From Nitrosomonas aestuarii (lineage in GTDB: Bacteria > Pseudomonadota > Gammaproteobacteria > Burkholderiales > Nitrosomonadaceae): a DNA stretch of 64,000 bases. The DNA is taken from assembly GCF_003046585.1 (NCBI RefSeq), contig NZ_QAAE01000007.1:1-64000 (forward strand). The letters run 5' to 3'. Shown piece by piece: positions 1-9,088 of the stretch. Each line of letters begins with the position of its first letter. Positions within the stretch are counted from its first letter, which is position 1. The position numbers were made by a program, and so were the translations under genes. The notes under the pieces are model-generated. The model had not been told where the DNA came from, did not search any database, and saw only the letters and a list, made by a program, of their open reading frames with translations.

Positions 1-254
1 GTAATCATGTCCCAGACAGAGTAATAGCCCGGTCCCGATGGTGGTCCTGAAAACAAGCCAGGTTTCGGTGGCGCACTGACAGGCGGTACTTTTGACCAGT
101 CTGCATTATTTTTATCAGATGAAGAGTTGGTGTTGACTACTGTATTCTGCGCTGATTTATCTGCGAAAGCTTGTGAAGCTAAAATGATGATGATTCCCGT
201 GATCAGGCCGAATTTGAGCAGACATTTTTTAGCGGTTGCAGTTATGAGTGACAT
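1..254 (-). CDS. Exported protein of unknown function, N-terminal part only
   Basis: The reading frame starts at ATG 254 and is still open at the window edge, so only about 84 residues are visible. The start has a short basic stretch (TAKKC), a hydrophobic core (GLITGIIIILASQ) and an AFA-D junction, which is a typical Sec signal peptide. The mature part begins with a Ser/Asn-rich linker followed by a Pro/Gly-rich stretch (APPKPGLFSGPPSGPGYY). I do not recognise the family. It is divergent from the sigma-54 activator at 565, and a near sigma-54 promoter match lies about 60 bp upstream of its start, so it may be a target of that regulator (inference). Confidence 0.6.
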   Translation of the reverse strand, partial: MSLITATAKKCLLKFGLITGIIIILASQAFADKSAQNTVVNTNSSSDKNNADWSKVPPVSAPPKPGLFSGPPSGPGYYSVWDMI

Positions 255-314
255 AATGACTTGGTTATTGTTTTCTGATTGAGATTTTTTTTGGTTATAT
301 TTTGTACCGTTACA

Positions 315-330
315 GCAATCTGGTCTGCCA
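315..330 (-). promoter_or_regulatory. Near match to a sigma-54 promoter (spacing off by one)
   Basis: On the minus strand the bases read TGGCAGACCAGATTGC. The two conserved blocks, TGGCA and TTGC, are present, but GG and GC are 11 bp apart instead of the near-invariant 10. The position, about 60 bp upstream of the minus-strand start at 254 and opposite a sigma-54 activator gene, is what makes it worth recording. Confidence 0.25.
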
Positions 331-523
331 TGCGGCAAAGCTGGAACTGCCGGAATTGAGTGTTAATCATCATGAAAATCACCTTGTAATATTGATAACG
401 TTGAATATGGCTATAAAAAAAATTTATATTCAATGTATATCAATATTCATGCCAACTATTAACCTATTGATAAATAATTAATTTATTGTTTAGTAAAGTA
501 TCAAAAATTTATGATTCTTAAAA

Positions 524-545
524 TTTTGTGATACGATTCACAAAA
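524..545. promoter_or_regulatory. Perfect CRP/FNR-family-type palindrome upstream of the sigma-54 activator
   Basis: The 22 bases TTTTGTGA-TACGAT-TCACAAAA form a perfect 8-bp inverted repeat with a 6-base spacer. The core TGTGA-N6-TCACA equals the CRP-family consensus. It ends 19 bp before the ATG at 565, which suits repression or a very short leader; it could also control the divergent gene. Confidence 0.6.
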
Positions 546-564
546 AACTGTGATTTATTGAATA

Positions 565-2412
565 ATGATTAACGCGTTTAATGAACATTTTCGCTATTCG
601 CCACTGTTTATTGCTGTAATTGATAAGGGGTTTGTCTGCCGTGATATCAATCCAAAATGGCGTAAATATCTGGGCTTATCAGATACAGCTGCGATTGCAC
701 TGCCAGTGGAGGAATTATTTAGCCATGAGAATGTATCCTCTCTTAAGAATCAAATCAGGGAGGTGATACATGAGAAGAGTGAAGTGTGCGGCAGGACAAT
801 ATCTTTGAAAAAAATAGATTCTTCAATTAAATCAACACCGAGTGGATTGTTGTCGGTTTGGAGGATTCGACAAACTGACGATGAGCAGAAGCAAGTATTA
901 TTGGTGTTCACCGAGATGGCAGATTACACCCAGGCGGTCAATAAGCTCAATCAATTGCAAACGACGCATGAATTGATTCTCAACGCTGTGGGGGAGGGCA
1001 TTTACGGCGTTGATAAATATGGTAATACAACCTTTGTTAATGAAGCGGCCACCCGGATATTGGGCTGGCGTGCTGAAGATGTCATTGGGAAATCATTACA
1101 CGATATTCACCATCATTCCTATCCAGATGGTTCGCCTTATCCAAGTAGTGAGTGCCCAATTTATAACGCATTTACAGATGGCAAGGTGCACCAGGGAGAT
1201 GATGAATTTTTCTGGCGTACAGACGGGACACCGGTTCCTGTTGAATATACCAGTACACCTATTCGTGAGAATGGTGAGGTAAAAGGGGCTGTTGTTGTCT
1301 ATCGTGATATTACGGAACGCAGGAAAAACGAGCAGCAACGCGAGGCAGCTTATCTTCAAATAAAAACTTTAAAAGAACTGCTCGAACGGGAACGCGATTA
1401 TTTGCGTGATGAAATTAATATCACCGTTAATTTCGGTGAGATTATTGGCGAAAGCCAGGCATTGAAACGTACACTGGCTCAGATTGAGGCAGTCTCTAGA
1501 ACCTCAACCAGTGTGCTCATTTTAGGTGAATCCGGCGTTGGTAAGGAAATGGTTGCTCGGGCGATTCATGCTAATAGCGTCCGTGCGGAAAAACCGCTTG
1601 TTAAAGTTAATTGTGCCTCAATTCCTAAAGAGCTTTTTGAAAGCGAGTTCTTTGGGCATGTGCGCGGATCATTTACAGGCGCGCATCGTGACCGGGTCGG
1701 TCGGCTTCACCTTGCTGCAGGTGGTACGCTTTTTCTGGATGAGGTAGGTGAAATCCCGCTCGATTTACAAGGGAAATTATTACGTGCATTACAGGAGCAA
1801 GAGTTCGAACGTGTGGGCGATGACAAAACGATTAAGGTAGATGTGCGTATTGTTGCTGCGACTAATCGTGATTTGAAAGCAGAGGTTGAGTCCGGACGAT
1901 TTCGTATGGATTTATATTATCGACTGAGCATTTTTCCTATCGAGGTGCCACCGCTGCGGGAACGAATCCAGGATATCGGACCACTTGCAATACAGTTTCT
2001 GAAAAATATTTGCCAGGAATTTGGACGCGAGCCATTATCATTGACTCGTCAACAGCTCGAATTTTTGAATAGCTATAGTTGGCCGGGTAATATCCGAGAG
2101 CTCAAAAATATAATCGAACGAGCGGTTATTCTTACAACGGGTCATCGGCTGAGACTCGACCTTGCCATGCCAGGCCATGCCCAAAATGGGAAATCGGAAC
2201 CGATGCCACCATTTGATCAAACTGAAAAAGCTGGATTTGTGACTGATGCTGTTTTTCGTGAAAAAGAAAAATTAAATATGATTGCTGTTTTGCGACTTAC
2301 AAACTGGCGTATATCGGGTACAGATGGTGCGGCTGCATTGCTTGGCATCAAACCATCCACGTTAGCTTATAGAATGAAGATACATGGTGTCAATAAGTCT
2401 GATTATCTATGA
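565..2412 (+). CDS. PAS-domain sigma-54-dependent transcriptional activator
   Basis: A 615-residue bacterial enhancer-binding protein. An N-terminal PAS-like segment (about 5-120) is followed by a clear second PAS domain (about 130-255) carrying the HHHSYPDGSPYPSSECPIY stretch with conserved His and Cys. A short coiled linker (255-285) leads to the AAA+ domain (about 290-525): Walker A GESGVGKE (321-328), the sigma-54 contact loop as GSFTGA (368-373; Ser replaces the common Ala) and Walker B TLFLDEVGE (388-396). The C-terminal 55 residues are a Fis-type helix-turn-helix ending near GIKPSTLAYRMK. There is no response-regulator receiver domain, so the signal is probably sensed by the PAS domains. 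The ligand cannot be told from sequence. The ATG lacks an evident Shine-Dalgarno sequence. Confidence 0.9.
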   Translation: MINAFNEHFRYSPLFIAVIDKGFVCRDINPKWRKYLGLSDTAAIALPVEELFSHENVSSLKNQIREVIHEKSEVCGRTISLKKIDSSIKSTPSGLLSVWRIRQTDDEQKQVLLVFTEMADYTQAVNKLNQLQTTHELILNAVGEGIYGVDKYGNTTFVNEAATRILGWRAEDVIGKSLHDIHHHSYPDGSPYPSSECPIYNAFTDGKVHQGDDEFFWRTDGTPVPVEYTSTPIRENGEVKGAVVVYRDITERRKNEQQREAAYLQIKTLKELLERERDYLRDEINITVNFGEIIGESQALKRTLAQIEAVSRTSTSVLILGESGVGKEMVARAIHANSVRAEKPLVKVNCASIPKELFESEFFGHVRGSFTGAHRDRVGRLHLAAGGTLFLDEVGEIPLDLQGKLLRALQEQEFERVGDDKTIKVDVRIVAATNRDLKAEVESGRFRMDLYYRLSIFPIEVPPLRERIQDIGPLAIQFLKNICQEFGREPLSLTRQQLEFLNSYSWPGNIRELKNIIERAVILTTGHRLRLDLAMPGHAQNGKSEPMPPFDQTEKAGFVTDAVFREKEKLNMIAVLRLTNWRISGTDGAAALLGIKPSTLAYRMKIHGVNKSDYL

Positions 2413-2931
2413 TATTTTGTCTTTTTACATAACGAAATTCAGTGTTAGGCTACAAAAAGCCATTGAATTAACGCTAACTCTTTGATAATTTGATTGCAAT
2501 TTCTTGAGTTTGGAAAGTTTCTCTAATTCAATCAACGGTTACGAATAATTTCATGGATAGCACTTCGATTCGCTTTCTCATCAGTATCGGGGACACGTAG
2601 CTGGATGATTTTACCATCTTTGTTTGTATCCATTCCATCAGTCTTTTATGCTTCATAAAAAAAATCAATTTGCAGCAATTCCTAGCTTAGTATCAGCAGC
2701 ATCTTTTTATTATCAATATACTTAAGCACTTCAATTGAACATAATTTGAGTTGTTTTTCTATCTCTTTAAACTTATAAATCTTCCATTTGCTATAAACAG
2801 CATGTTGAGTGACACAAGGAGTCAATTTAGAAAATTGCTTAAAAAACCCGCAGCTCTATCATTTACCCTTTTATACTAAGCGGTATTCATTAGGCGAACG
2901 AATATTTTTTCTTTGACACATTTCAGGCATT
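2413..2931. other. Intergenic region with eroded coding remnants
   Basis: No intact gene is visible. Minus-strand frames at about 2540-2640 and 2682-2855 read like protein but are short and lack good starts, which suggests a decayed gene. Confidence 0.4.
2682..2855 (-). pseudogene. Short protein-like frame, probably a decayed gene
   Basis: A 57-codon minus-strand frame without ATG has a Lys-rich, helix-like composition (KWKIYKFKEIEKQLK, then IEVLKYIDNKK). Just downstream on the same strand, a second frame (about 2540-2640) contains DTNKDGK, similar to an EF-hand loop, then IQLRVPDTDEKANRS. I cannot place either in a family. The layout fits an eroded gene with frameshifts, but a chance open frame is possible. 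Confidence 0.25.
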
Positions 2932-3939
2932 ATGGATTTATTGACTCAAGGTTTGCTCGGTGCAGGTATGGCGCAATCGGGTGCAAAAAATAATGAAACA
3001 CGTATAGCTGCGGGTATCGGTTTTCTTGCGGGGATTATTGCTGATGCGGATATCCTGATTCAGTCTGAAAACGATCCGCTGCTCAATATCGAGTTTCACC
3101 GGCATTTTACGCACTCTATTTTTTTCGTCCCGCTGGGTGCACTGATTGCCGCTTTTCTGTTATGGCCCTTTTTACGCAAACGCTTGCCGTTTGCACGTAT
3201 CTACCTGTTTGCTTTTCTTGGTTACTGTCTGAGTGGTATGCTGGATGCGTTTACCAGCTATGGCACGCATTTGTTATGGCCACTTGATGATGATCGTCTG
3301 GCGTTTAATATTATTTCCGTCATTGATCCGGTGTTTACCCTGATACTATTGATTGCAGTGATTATGGCATTCAGGAAATATACACATACCCCGGCACGTA
3401 TGGGATTGTTACTGGCAGCCATTTACTTGTCACTGGGTTGGATGCAGCTGCAGCGTGCTGAAAACGTTGCTGCAACTTTGGCCCAGGAGAGGGGACACGC
3501 TATCGAACGACTACTGGTCAAACCGACGCTGGCCAATCTGGTACTCTGGCGTTCGATTTACCAGACTGAAGGTCGGCTATATGTAGATGCAATACGGGTC
3601 GGTCCTTTTTCAGATGCGCGTGTTTATCCAGGAGATTCTATCGAGTTATTTGATCTGGCACGCGATATGCCCGAGTTACCGGTATCTTCCCTGCTGGCGG
3701 GTGATATCAAACGTTTCACAACTTTTTCCGATGGTCTCGTTGCTATCTGGCCAGAACAGCCCGATGTGCTGATTGATGTACGCTATTCAAATCTGCCGAT
3801 GAATCTGTCTCCGCTATGGGGCATTGAGATGGACGTCGCACAGCCAGATCAGCATGCCAGATATACCTTATATCGAGATGCATCTGGTGAAACACGAAAA
3901 AAATTCATGACGCTGTTAATGGGGAGGGATTTTGACTGA
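2932..3939 (+). CDS. YdjM-like membrane-bound metal-dependent hydrolase (DUF457 family)
   Basis: A 335-residue membrane protein. The N-terminal half has the family hallmarks: an acidic pair in GIIADADIL (35-41), the HRHFTHS motif (56-62) and LDAFTSYGTHLLWP around 105, the expected metal ligands, interleaved with four to five hydrophobic helices. The C-terminal half, after a last helix near 150-165, is a soluble domain found in longer members. The substrate of this family is not established. It converges with the amidotransferase gene, whose stop is 25 bp away. The ATG at 2932 begins the conserved start of the family (MDLLTQG), so I trust it. Confidence 0.8.
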   Translation: MDLLTQGLLGAGMAQSGAKNNETRIAAGIGFLAGIIADADILIQSENDPLLNIEFHRHFTHSIFFVPLGALIAAFLLWPFLRKRLPFARIYLFAFLGYCLSGMLDAFTSYGTHLLWPLDDDRLAFNIISVIDPVFTLILLIAVIMAFRKYTHTPARMGLLLAAIYLSLGWMQLQRAENVAATLAQERGHAIERLLVKPTLANLVLWRSIYQTEGRLYVDAIRVGPFSDARVYPGDSIELFDLARDMPELPVSSLLAGDIKRFTTFSDGLVAIWPEQPDVLIDVRYSNLPMNLSPLWGIEMDVAQPDQHARYTLYRDASGETRKKFMTLLMGRDFD

Positions 3940-3964
3940 TACTCGGTCATAACGAATAAGGCCG

Positions 3965-4666
3965 TTATTTCAATGCGGCAATCCATTTTGTATACAGGCG
4001 GTCAGCTACCGTATTGAGTTTCGTAACACGCTCTGTTAGATTGGTTTCTATTTCGGCTGGAGACTGTACGGAAGGCACATTTAGTTGTATGACTTCTTCA
4101 AAACTGACATCGCTCCAGTCTTTTACCATGCGTTCTGTCATCTCGACATGACATTGCATGCCCAGATGAATGCCCATGGCGAATGCCTGATTTTCACAAT
4201 AGAGGCTGGAAAGTATGCACGTTGCTCCTTCTGGCAGGCTGAAAGATTCACCATGCCAGTGAAAAGTCTCGAATTCTGATAGGTCATCAAACCAGGCGCG
4301 TGCCACCGGGTTTTCTGGCACTTCGACTTTTCCCCAGCCCATTTCCTTGAATGGATCTTGCTTGACAACGCCACCCAATGCCTTGGCCATTAACTGACCA
4401 CCCAGACAATGTCCCAATACGGGTATATCATGGGCGACTGCCAGTTTGATGAGCTTCAGTGATGATTCAATCCAGGGCAAATCATCATTTACGCTCATAG
4501 GGCCGCCCATAAAAACCAATCCGCTATATGAATCAACACTGTCTGGTGGTTCTGCGCCGGTATCAATTTTAATCAATTGCCATGGGATATGATTGTTGTC
4601 GAGAAATGTGGCAAAATAGCCGGGCCCTTCTATAGGTAAATGTCTAAAAATTGCAACTGGTTTCAT
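3965..4666 (-). CDS. Class I glutamine amidotransferase (GMP-synthase-like domain protein)
   Basis: A stand-alone glutamine amidotransferase of the COG0518 type. The nucleophilic Cys lies in GHCLGG, and the catalytic His and Glu in CHVEMT; FMGGPMSVND forms the oxyanion strand. Such single-domain proteins are often annotated as GMP-synthase-like, but their amine acceptor is unknown. I start at MKPVAIF (ATG 4666, AGGA six bases upstream), because homologues begin there. An in-frame ATG at 4726 also has a strong AGGAG five bases upstream and would add 20 residues, so the start is unsettled. Confidence 0.8.
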   Translation of the reverse strand: MKPVAIFRHLPIEGPGYFATFLDNNHIPWQLIKIDTGAEPPDSVDSYSGLVFMGGPMSVNDDLPWIESSLKLIKLAVAHDIPVLGHCLGGQLMAKALGGVVKQDPFKEMGWGKVEVPENPVARAWFDDLSEFETFHWHGESFSLPEGATCILSSLYCENQAFAMGIHLGMQCHVEMTERMVKDWSDVSFEEVIQLNVPSVQSPAEIETNLTERVTKLNTVADRLYTKWIAALK

Positions 4667-4857
4667 AGGATTTCCTGCCGATAATTGTTTAAAAGATCTG
4701 ATAGTCGTGTTTGATTTGTGTATCAATCATATTTTCTCCTGATAACATATGTCAATTTTGTTCCGGATTTCTTATTCGTGATTTCGATATGATCAATGTC
4801 ATTTCCATCTTTTCAATTTTTTGACTAACCTTTTATTTTCTTGAAATTTTTTTATCA

Positions 4858-6243
4858 ATGGCAGTAAGAAATAATTCTTTCACTGATATGGTGCGTGTCG
4901 AACAGTTGCGCAGAATAGAGTCTGTTAAAACTGCAGAACTATCCTATGCCAGTATTTCTGATATGGAGAATCAGGTTGCGGTCGATTTTAAATATACCGA
5001 CTTTATACGGCGTCTCTCCGTGCGCGCGAATCGCCTGATACAGGATAACAGACTCGAAGACATCATCATAAAACCGAGAAAACAGTTCAGGCAGGCAAGT
5101 TGGGTCTGCATGACTGCTGCGGCTATTCTGGGTGGATTGGCTGCTGGCAATGCAGTTAGCGAGTCATATACATTAGATATTTATTGGTTGCTTACAGTGT
5201 TACTGGGGTTTAATCTGCTGTCGCTGATATTATGGGTCACCGGTATCACGTTTAATTTGCAGGGCTTGAGTAGTGGCGTTGCCGCGCAATTTGCGAGTTG
5301 GCTACCGTTTCGGAATAAAGAAAATGACTCAGTTGAATCATTGGCGAGGCGTGGCTGGTGGGAGAGTTGTTTGTCTGGAGGTGTCGGAAAATGGCGTATC
5401 AGCATCCTGACACATCAATTCTGGTTGGTTTATCTTACTGCAGGTCTTGTATTATTGATTCTGCTTATGCTGGCCAAACAATATAATTTTGTCTGGGGGA
5501 CCACATTGTTGCCAGACAGCAGCCTGCCTAAACTGACTGAATCATTGGGCAAGCCATTGGTTTATATTGGTCTGGAAATACCGGATAGTCAGCAGATCGC
5601 GGCCAGCAGAATGGATACAGGAAGACAGGATGCAGCAACACGTGGAGCTTGGGCACGGTTTCTAATTGGTGTTTTATTGGTTTATGGTCTATTGCCACGA
5701 ATTTTATTGCTTGCCGTATCGACTTTGATGCTGAGCTGGTCGGAGCATCGGTTCAAGTTGGATTTGTACTTACCTTATTTTATTGATTTGCGCCAACGCT
5801 TGATGGCGCGTAAAGTAAATCCAAAAATTATCGATGCGGACCCATTGGCCGGTGAGCAACCTGCCGAAGTTGCGCATCACCCTGTTAATCATACAATTCC
5901 GATTAATGCGCATGCTTTGGGTATCGAATTGGATGGTCAGATCAACTGGCCGGATTCTGTTACCTGTCGTTTGAATATTATAGATCAGCAAACGCATGAG
6001 GAAGCTATTGAACTGGTTAAAAAACTCAATGGATCATTGGTAATCGGTGTGGCGGTTTATCGTCTGCCGGATAGGGGTGTTCAACGCATCGTCAGGGATC
6101 TGATCGCTGCTACAGGCTGCAAGCCATGGCTGATTCTGCTGAATAAATATCCTGCTGTATCCGTGACAAACAATCGTGAGCTGGCCTGGTTTCGCTTGGC
6201 AGAAGCTTGTGCAATTCCTGCTGAACACGTGATTACTCAATAA
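4858..6243 (+). CDS. DUF2868 membrane protein
   Basis: A 461-residue inner-membrane protein that I assign to DUF2868. Four hydrophobic segments are seen: about 81-100, 108-130, 185-206 and 266-292. A cytoplasmic N-terminal region (1-75) precedes them, and a C-terminal soluble region (about 300-461) ends near GCKPWLILLNKYP. The next gene, a DUF3482 GTPase, begins 7 bp after the stop; the two families are known neighbours in beta- and gammaproteobacteria, so they probably act as one membrane-associated unit. Function is unknown. The ATG at 4858 has only a weak ribosome-binding site. Confidence 0.8.
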   Translation: MAVRNNSFTDMVRVEQLRRIESVKTAELSYASISDMENQVAVDFKYTDFIRRLSVRANRLIQDNRLEDIIIKPRKQFRQASWVCMTAAAILGGLAAGNAVSESYTLDIYWLLTVLLGFNLLSLILWVTGITFNLQGLSSGVAAQFASWLPFRNKENDSVESLARRGWWESCLSGGVGKWRISILTHQFWLVYLTAGLVLLILLMLAKQYNFVWGTTLLPDSSLPKLTESLGKPLVYIGLEIPDSQQIAASRMDTGRQDAATRGAWARFLIGVLLVYGLLPRILLLAVSTLMLSWSEHRFKLDLYLPYFIDLRQRLMARKVNPKIIDADPLAGEQPAEVAHHPVNHTIPINAHALGIELDGQINWPDSVTCRLNIIDQQTHEEAIELVKKLNGSLVIGVAVYRLPDRGVQRIVRDLIAATGCKPWLILLNKYPAVSVTNNRELAWFRLAEACAIPAEHVITQ

Positions 6244-6250
6244 ACAATTC

Positions 6251-7660
6251 ATGGTAAATAATAATTCCGCTTCACATTCTTTGCTGAATATTGCTGTGGT
6301 TGGACATACGAATACCGGTAAAACATCACTGATTCGTACGATGTTGCGCAGTACCGAATTTGGCGAGATTGAGGATGCGGCAGGTACGACACGCCATGTT
6401 GAACAGGCTACAATTTTTGTAGGCGATCTGCCCGTCTTGAATCTTCATGACACGCCCGGATTAGAGGACACACATGCATTGTTCGCATATTTAAAAAAGG
6501 CAAGTGCAAAGTCCAGATCGATAGCACCTGTAAAAATACTGGAAGATTTTGTCGCCAATATTTCCGTGCATGATTCATTGGAACAGGAGGCGAAGGTTAT
6601 TCGCCAGGTTTTACGCAGCGACGTATTGCTGTATGTTATTGATGTGCGAGAGCCTTTCCTGGAAAAATACCGGATTGAGCTGGAAATACTCACCCGATCG
6701 GCAAAACCGATTATACCGGTCTTCAATTTTATCGCCGGGCATAAACAGGAACTGTTTCACTGGCGTGAACAACTGGCTACCTACAACATACATGCAACAT
6801 TAGAATTCGATACGGTTGCATTTACATTTGATGCCGAGAAACGGCTGTACCAGAAAATTCAAACACTGGTGGAAGTGCATTATGATAATTTGCAGAAGCT
6901 GATTGATCATCGTGCAAAAGTATGGAAACAACTATGCTTGTCCGGCGCGAAGCGTATTGCAGAATTGGTGGTCAGTGTTGCCTGTTACCGTGAAAATAAG
7001 AGCCTGAAGAGCAATCAGTTAGTGGATCCATTGCATGAAGACCGAATACATAGTTTTGTACGAAAAGCAGAACAGAAATGCCTTAACGACCTGTTGTCTA
7101 TTTTTAATTTCTCGGAAAAAGATGTTGCTATTCAAAAAATTCCAGTCAGTAATGGCCAATGGCAACTTGATATTTTTGCACCCGGAATACTCAAAGCTTA
7201 CGGGTTGGATGTCGGTAGTGCTGCAGCGAAAGGGGCAGCGGCGGGAGCGGGTATCGATCTTATGGTCGGTGGCTTGAGCTTGGGGGCCGCGAGTGCGCTG
7301 GGTGCACTGGCTGGGGCTAGCTGGTCGACTTTTAAACGCTATGGAGATGAGATCAGGGCAACTGTTCAAGGTACAAAATGGTTATGTGTTGATGAAAATA
7401 CACTGCAGGTACTCTACTTGCGTCAAAAGCAATTGCTGGAAAAACTGATGCATCGCGGCCATGCCGCCTGTGATACGGTGCAGGTCGATACGCCGGATAA
7501 AGCACAGTTGCCTGAAAATTGGACGGGATTCATCAGTACCCTACGCCAGAATCCGGCATGGCATGAATCTTCGGTATCCCGCAATAACAATAAACAGTAT
7601 CTGGAAATTGAATCCAAACTGATCGCCGGTATTCTGGGGCAGTCTTCAAACAGTTTTTGA
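6251..7660 (+). CDS. GTPase with DUF3482 C-terminal domain
   Basis: A 469-residue P-loop GTPase of the TrmE-Era-like group. The G1 motif is GHTNTGKTS (18-26), a G2 candidate Thr lies in AGTTRH (44-49), and G3 is DTPG (67-70). The usual NKxD is replaced by a divergent segment near PVFNFIAG, as is common in this subfamily. The C-terminal DUF3482 part contains a long Gly/Ala-rich hydrophobic stretch (about 322-356) that could insert into a membrane, much like bacteriocin or dynamin-like hairpins. It follows the DUF2868 gene by 7 bp. The cellular role is not established. Confidence 0.82.
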   Translation: MVNNNSASHSLLNIAVVGHTNTGKTSLIRTMLRSTEFGEIEDAAGTTRHVEQATIFVGDLPVLNLHDTPGLEDTHALFAYLKKASAKSRSIAPVKILEDFVANISVHDSLEQEAKVIRQVLRSDVLLYVIDVREPFLEKYRIELEILTRSAKPIIPVFNFIAGHKQELFHWREQLATYNIHATLEFDTVAFTFDAEKRLYQKIQTLVEVHYDNLQKLIDHRAKVWKQLCLSGAKRIAELVVSVACYRENKSLKSNQLVDPLHEDRIHSFVRKAEQKCLNDLLSIFNFSEKDVAIQKIPVSNGQWQLDIFAPGILKAYGLDVGSAAAKGAAAGAGIDLMVGGLSLGAASALGALAGASWSTFKRYGDEIRATVQGTKWLCVDENTLQVLYLRQKQLLEKLMHRGHAACDTVQVDTPDKAQLPENWTGFISTLRQNPAWHESSVSRNNNKQYLEIESKLIAGILGQSSNSF

Positions 7661-7802
7661 GTTATGTAATTTTATTATCATTCTTTTCCGTTTATACAGT
7701 GCTACGCCTTTTTTCCATAAATACATTGTGATAGGTTGTGCTGGAATAGGCTGCTTTGATCTAAGCAATCTCAATCCTGTGCCGTATATACAGCAATCTA
7801 TT

Positions 7803-7821
7803 AAAACTAATCATTAGTTTT
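7803..7821. promoter_or_regulatory. AT-rich perfect inverted repeat upstream of pilC
   Basis: AAAACTAAT-C-ATTAGTTTT is a perfect 9-bp inverted repeat with a one-base centre, followed by T residues and ending 40 bp before pilC. It could be an operator for pilC or a weak terminator for the GTPase gene; sequence alone does not decide. Confidence 0.35.
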
Positions 7822-7861
7822 TCGAATTGATCATCAATATACCCGGCTTTAAGGAGTAAAC

Positions 7862-9088
7862 ATGGGCGCTGTGACAGCACGTACTGAAAAAAAAATTAAG
7901 GAAATAAATTTTTCATGGGAAGGTAAGGATAAAAACGGCAAACAAATTAAAGGCGAAATGAGTGCAGCCGGATCTGTTGTTGTGACTGCCGCATTGCGAC
8001 GCCAAGGCATCAAGGTCACAAAAGTAAAAAAAACTTATCAAGCGGGCGGCAAAGTTACAGATAAAGACATCACACTCTTTACGCGTCAGCTTGCTACCAT
8101 GATGAAATCCGGCGTTCCCTTGCTTCAAGCCTTTGATATTGTCGGTAAGGGGCACAGCAATCGTGCTTTAAGCAAATTATTGATGAATGTTAAAACCGAA
8201 GTTGAAACCGGCAGCAATCTGGCGGATGCTTTTCGCAAATATCCACTTTATTTTGACCAACTTTTTTGTAACCTCGTCGGTGCGGGAGAAGCTGCAGGTA
8301 TTTTGGATACTTTACTTGATCGTTTGGCTACGTACAAAGAAAAAATTCAGGCTATTAAAGGGAAAATCAAATCTGCATTGTTTTACCCGATTTCCATTAT
8401 TGTGGTCGCGTTTGTAATTACCGCTGTTCTCATGATTTTTGTTATTCCATCATTTAAAGATTTATTTGATGGTTTCGGCGCGGATTTGCCAGCACCAACG
8501 CTTTTTGTAATGACACTATCGGATTTTTTTGTGAGTTACTGGTGGGCAATTTTCGGTTTTGTGGGAGGCAGTCTTTACAGTTTTTTGTATGTTTGGAAGC
8601 GCTCAATAGCCGTACAAAAAGTGATGGATAGGCTGGTATTGAGATTGCCCGTATTGGGTGACGTGATTCGTAAAGCAACCATTGCGCGGTGGTCGCGGAC
8701 ATTATCAACCATGTTCGCTGCAGGTGTGCCGCTTGTTGAAGCACTGGATTCAGTTGCGGGTGCTGCAGGTAATTATGTTTATTATGAGGCGACCAAAAAG
8801 ATTCAAGTTGATGTCAGTACGGGTAATGCATTGACATCGTCTATGACAACTACCGAATTATTTCCAAACATGGTGTTACAAATGGTCGCCATCGGTGAAG
8901 AGGCCGGTTCGTTGGATTCCATGTTGAGTAAAATTGCCGATTTCTTTGAGGCGGAAGTTGATGATGCAGTAGAAGCATTGTCCAGTCTTATGGAGCCAAT
9001 GATCATGGTCGTGCTCGGTACATTGATTGGTGGTATGGTTGTTGCCATGTATTTGCCAATCTTTAAAATGGGTATGGCTGTCGGTTAG
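7862..9088 (+). CDS. pilC: Type IV pilus inner-membrane platform protein PilC
   Basis: A 408-residue member of the GspF/PilC family, the inner-membrane platform of the type IV pilus machine. Two T2SF domains (about 76-198 and 279-401) each hold the family pattern TRQLATMMKSGVPLLQAF and SRTLSTMFAAGVPLVEAL. Three membrane helices are seen near 172-197, 220-243 and 376-400. AGGAG five bases before the ATG supports the start. pilD and coaE follow on the same strand. The assembly ATPase pilB, usually just upstream, is absent; the DUF3482 gene sits there instead. Confidence 0.95.
   Translation: MGAVTARTEKKIKEINFSWEGKDKNGKQIKGEMSAAGSVVVTAALRRQGIKVTKVKKTYQAGGKVTDKDITLFTRQLATMMKSGVPLLQAFDIVGKGHSNRALSKLLMNVKTEVETGSNLADAFRKYPLYFDQLFCNLVGAGEAAGILDTLLDRLATYKEKIQAIKGKIKSALFYPISIIVVAFVITAVLMIFVIPSFKDLFDGFGADLPAPTLFVMTLSDFFVSYWWAIFGFVGGSLYSFLYVWKRSIAVQKVMDRLVLRLPVLGDVIRKATIARWSRTLSTMFAAGVPLVEALDSVAGAAGNYVYYEATKKIQVDVSTGNALTSSMTTTELFPNMVLQMVAIGEEAGSLDSMLSKIADFFEAEVDDAVEALSSLMEPMIMVVLGTLIGGMVVAMYLPIFKMGMAVG

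Larger units (their letters stand above)
255..564. other. Divergent intergenic region with regulatory candidates
   Basis: This AT-rich gap separates a truncated exported protein (minus) from a sigma-54 activator gene (plus). It contains a near sigma-54 promoter match on the minus strand (315-330) and a perfect CRP-type palindrome (524-545). Small open frames inside it have no coding character. Confidence 0.6.

Noticed and set aside
3949-3968. ATAACG/CGTTAT repeat between two convergent genes as a shared terminator
   Set aside because: Six weak pairs, no clear T-run, and it overlaps a stop codon; not convincing.
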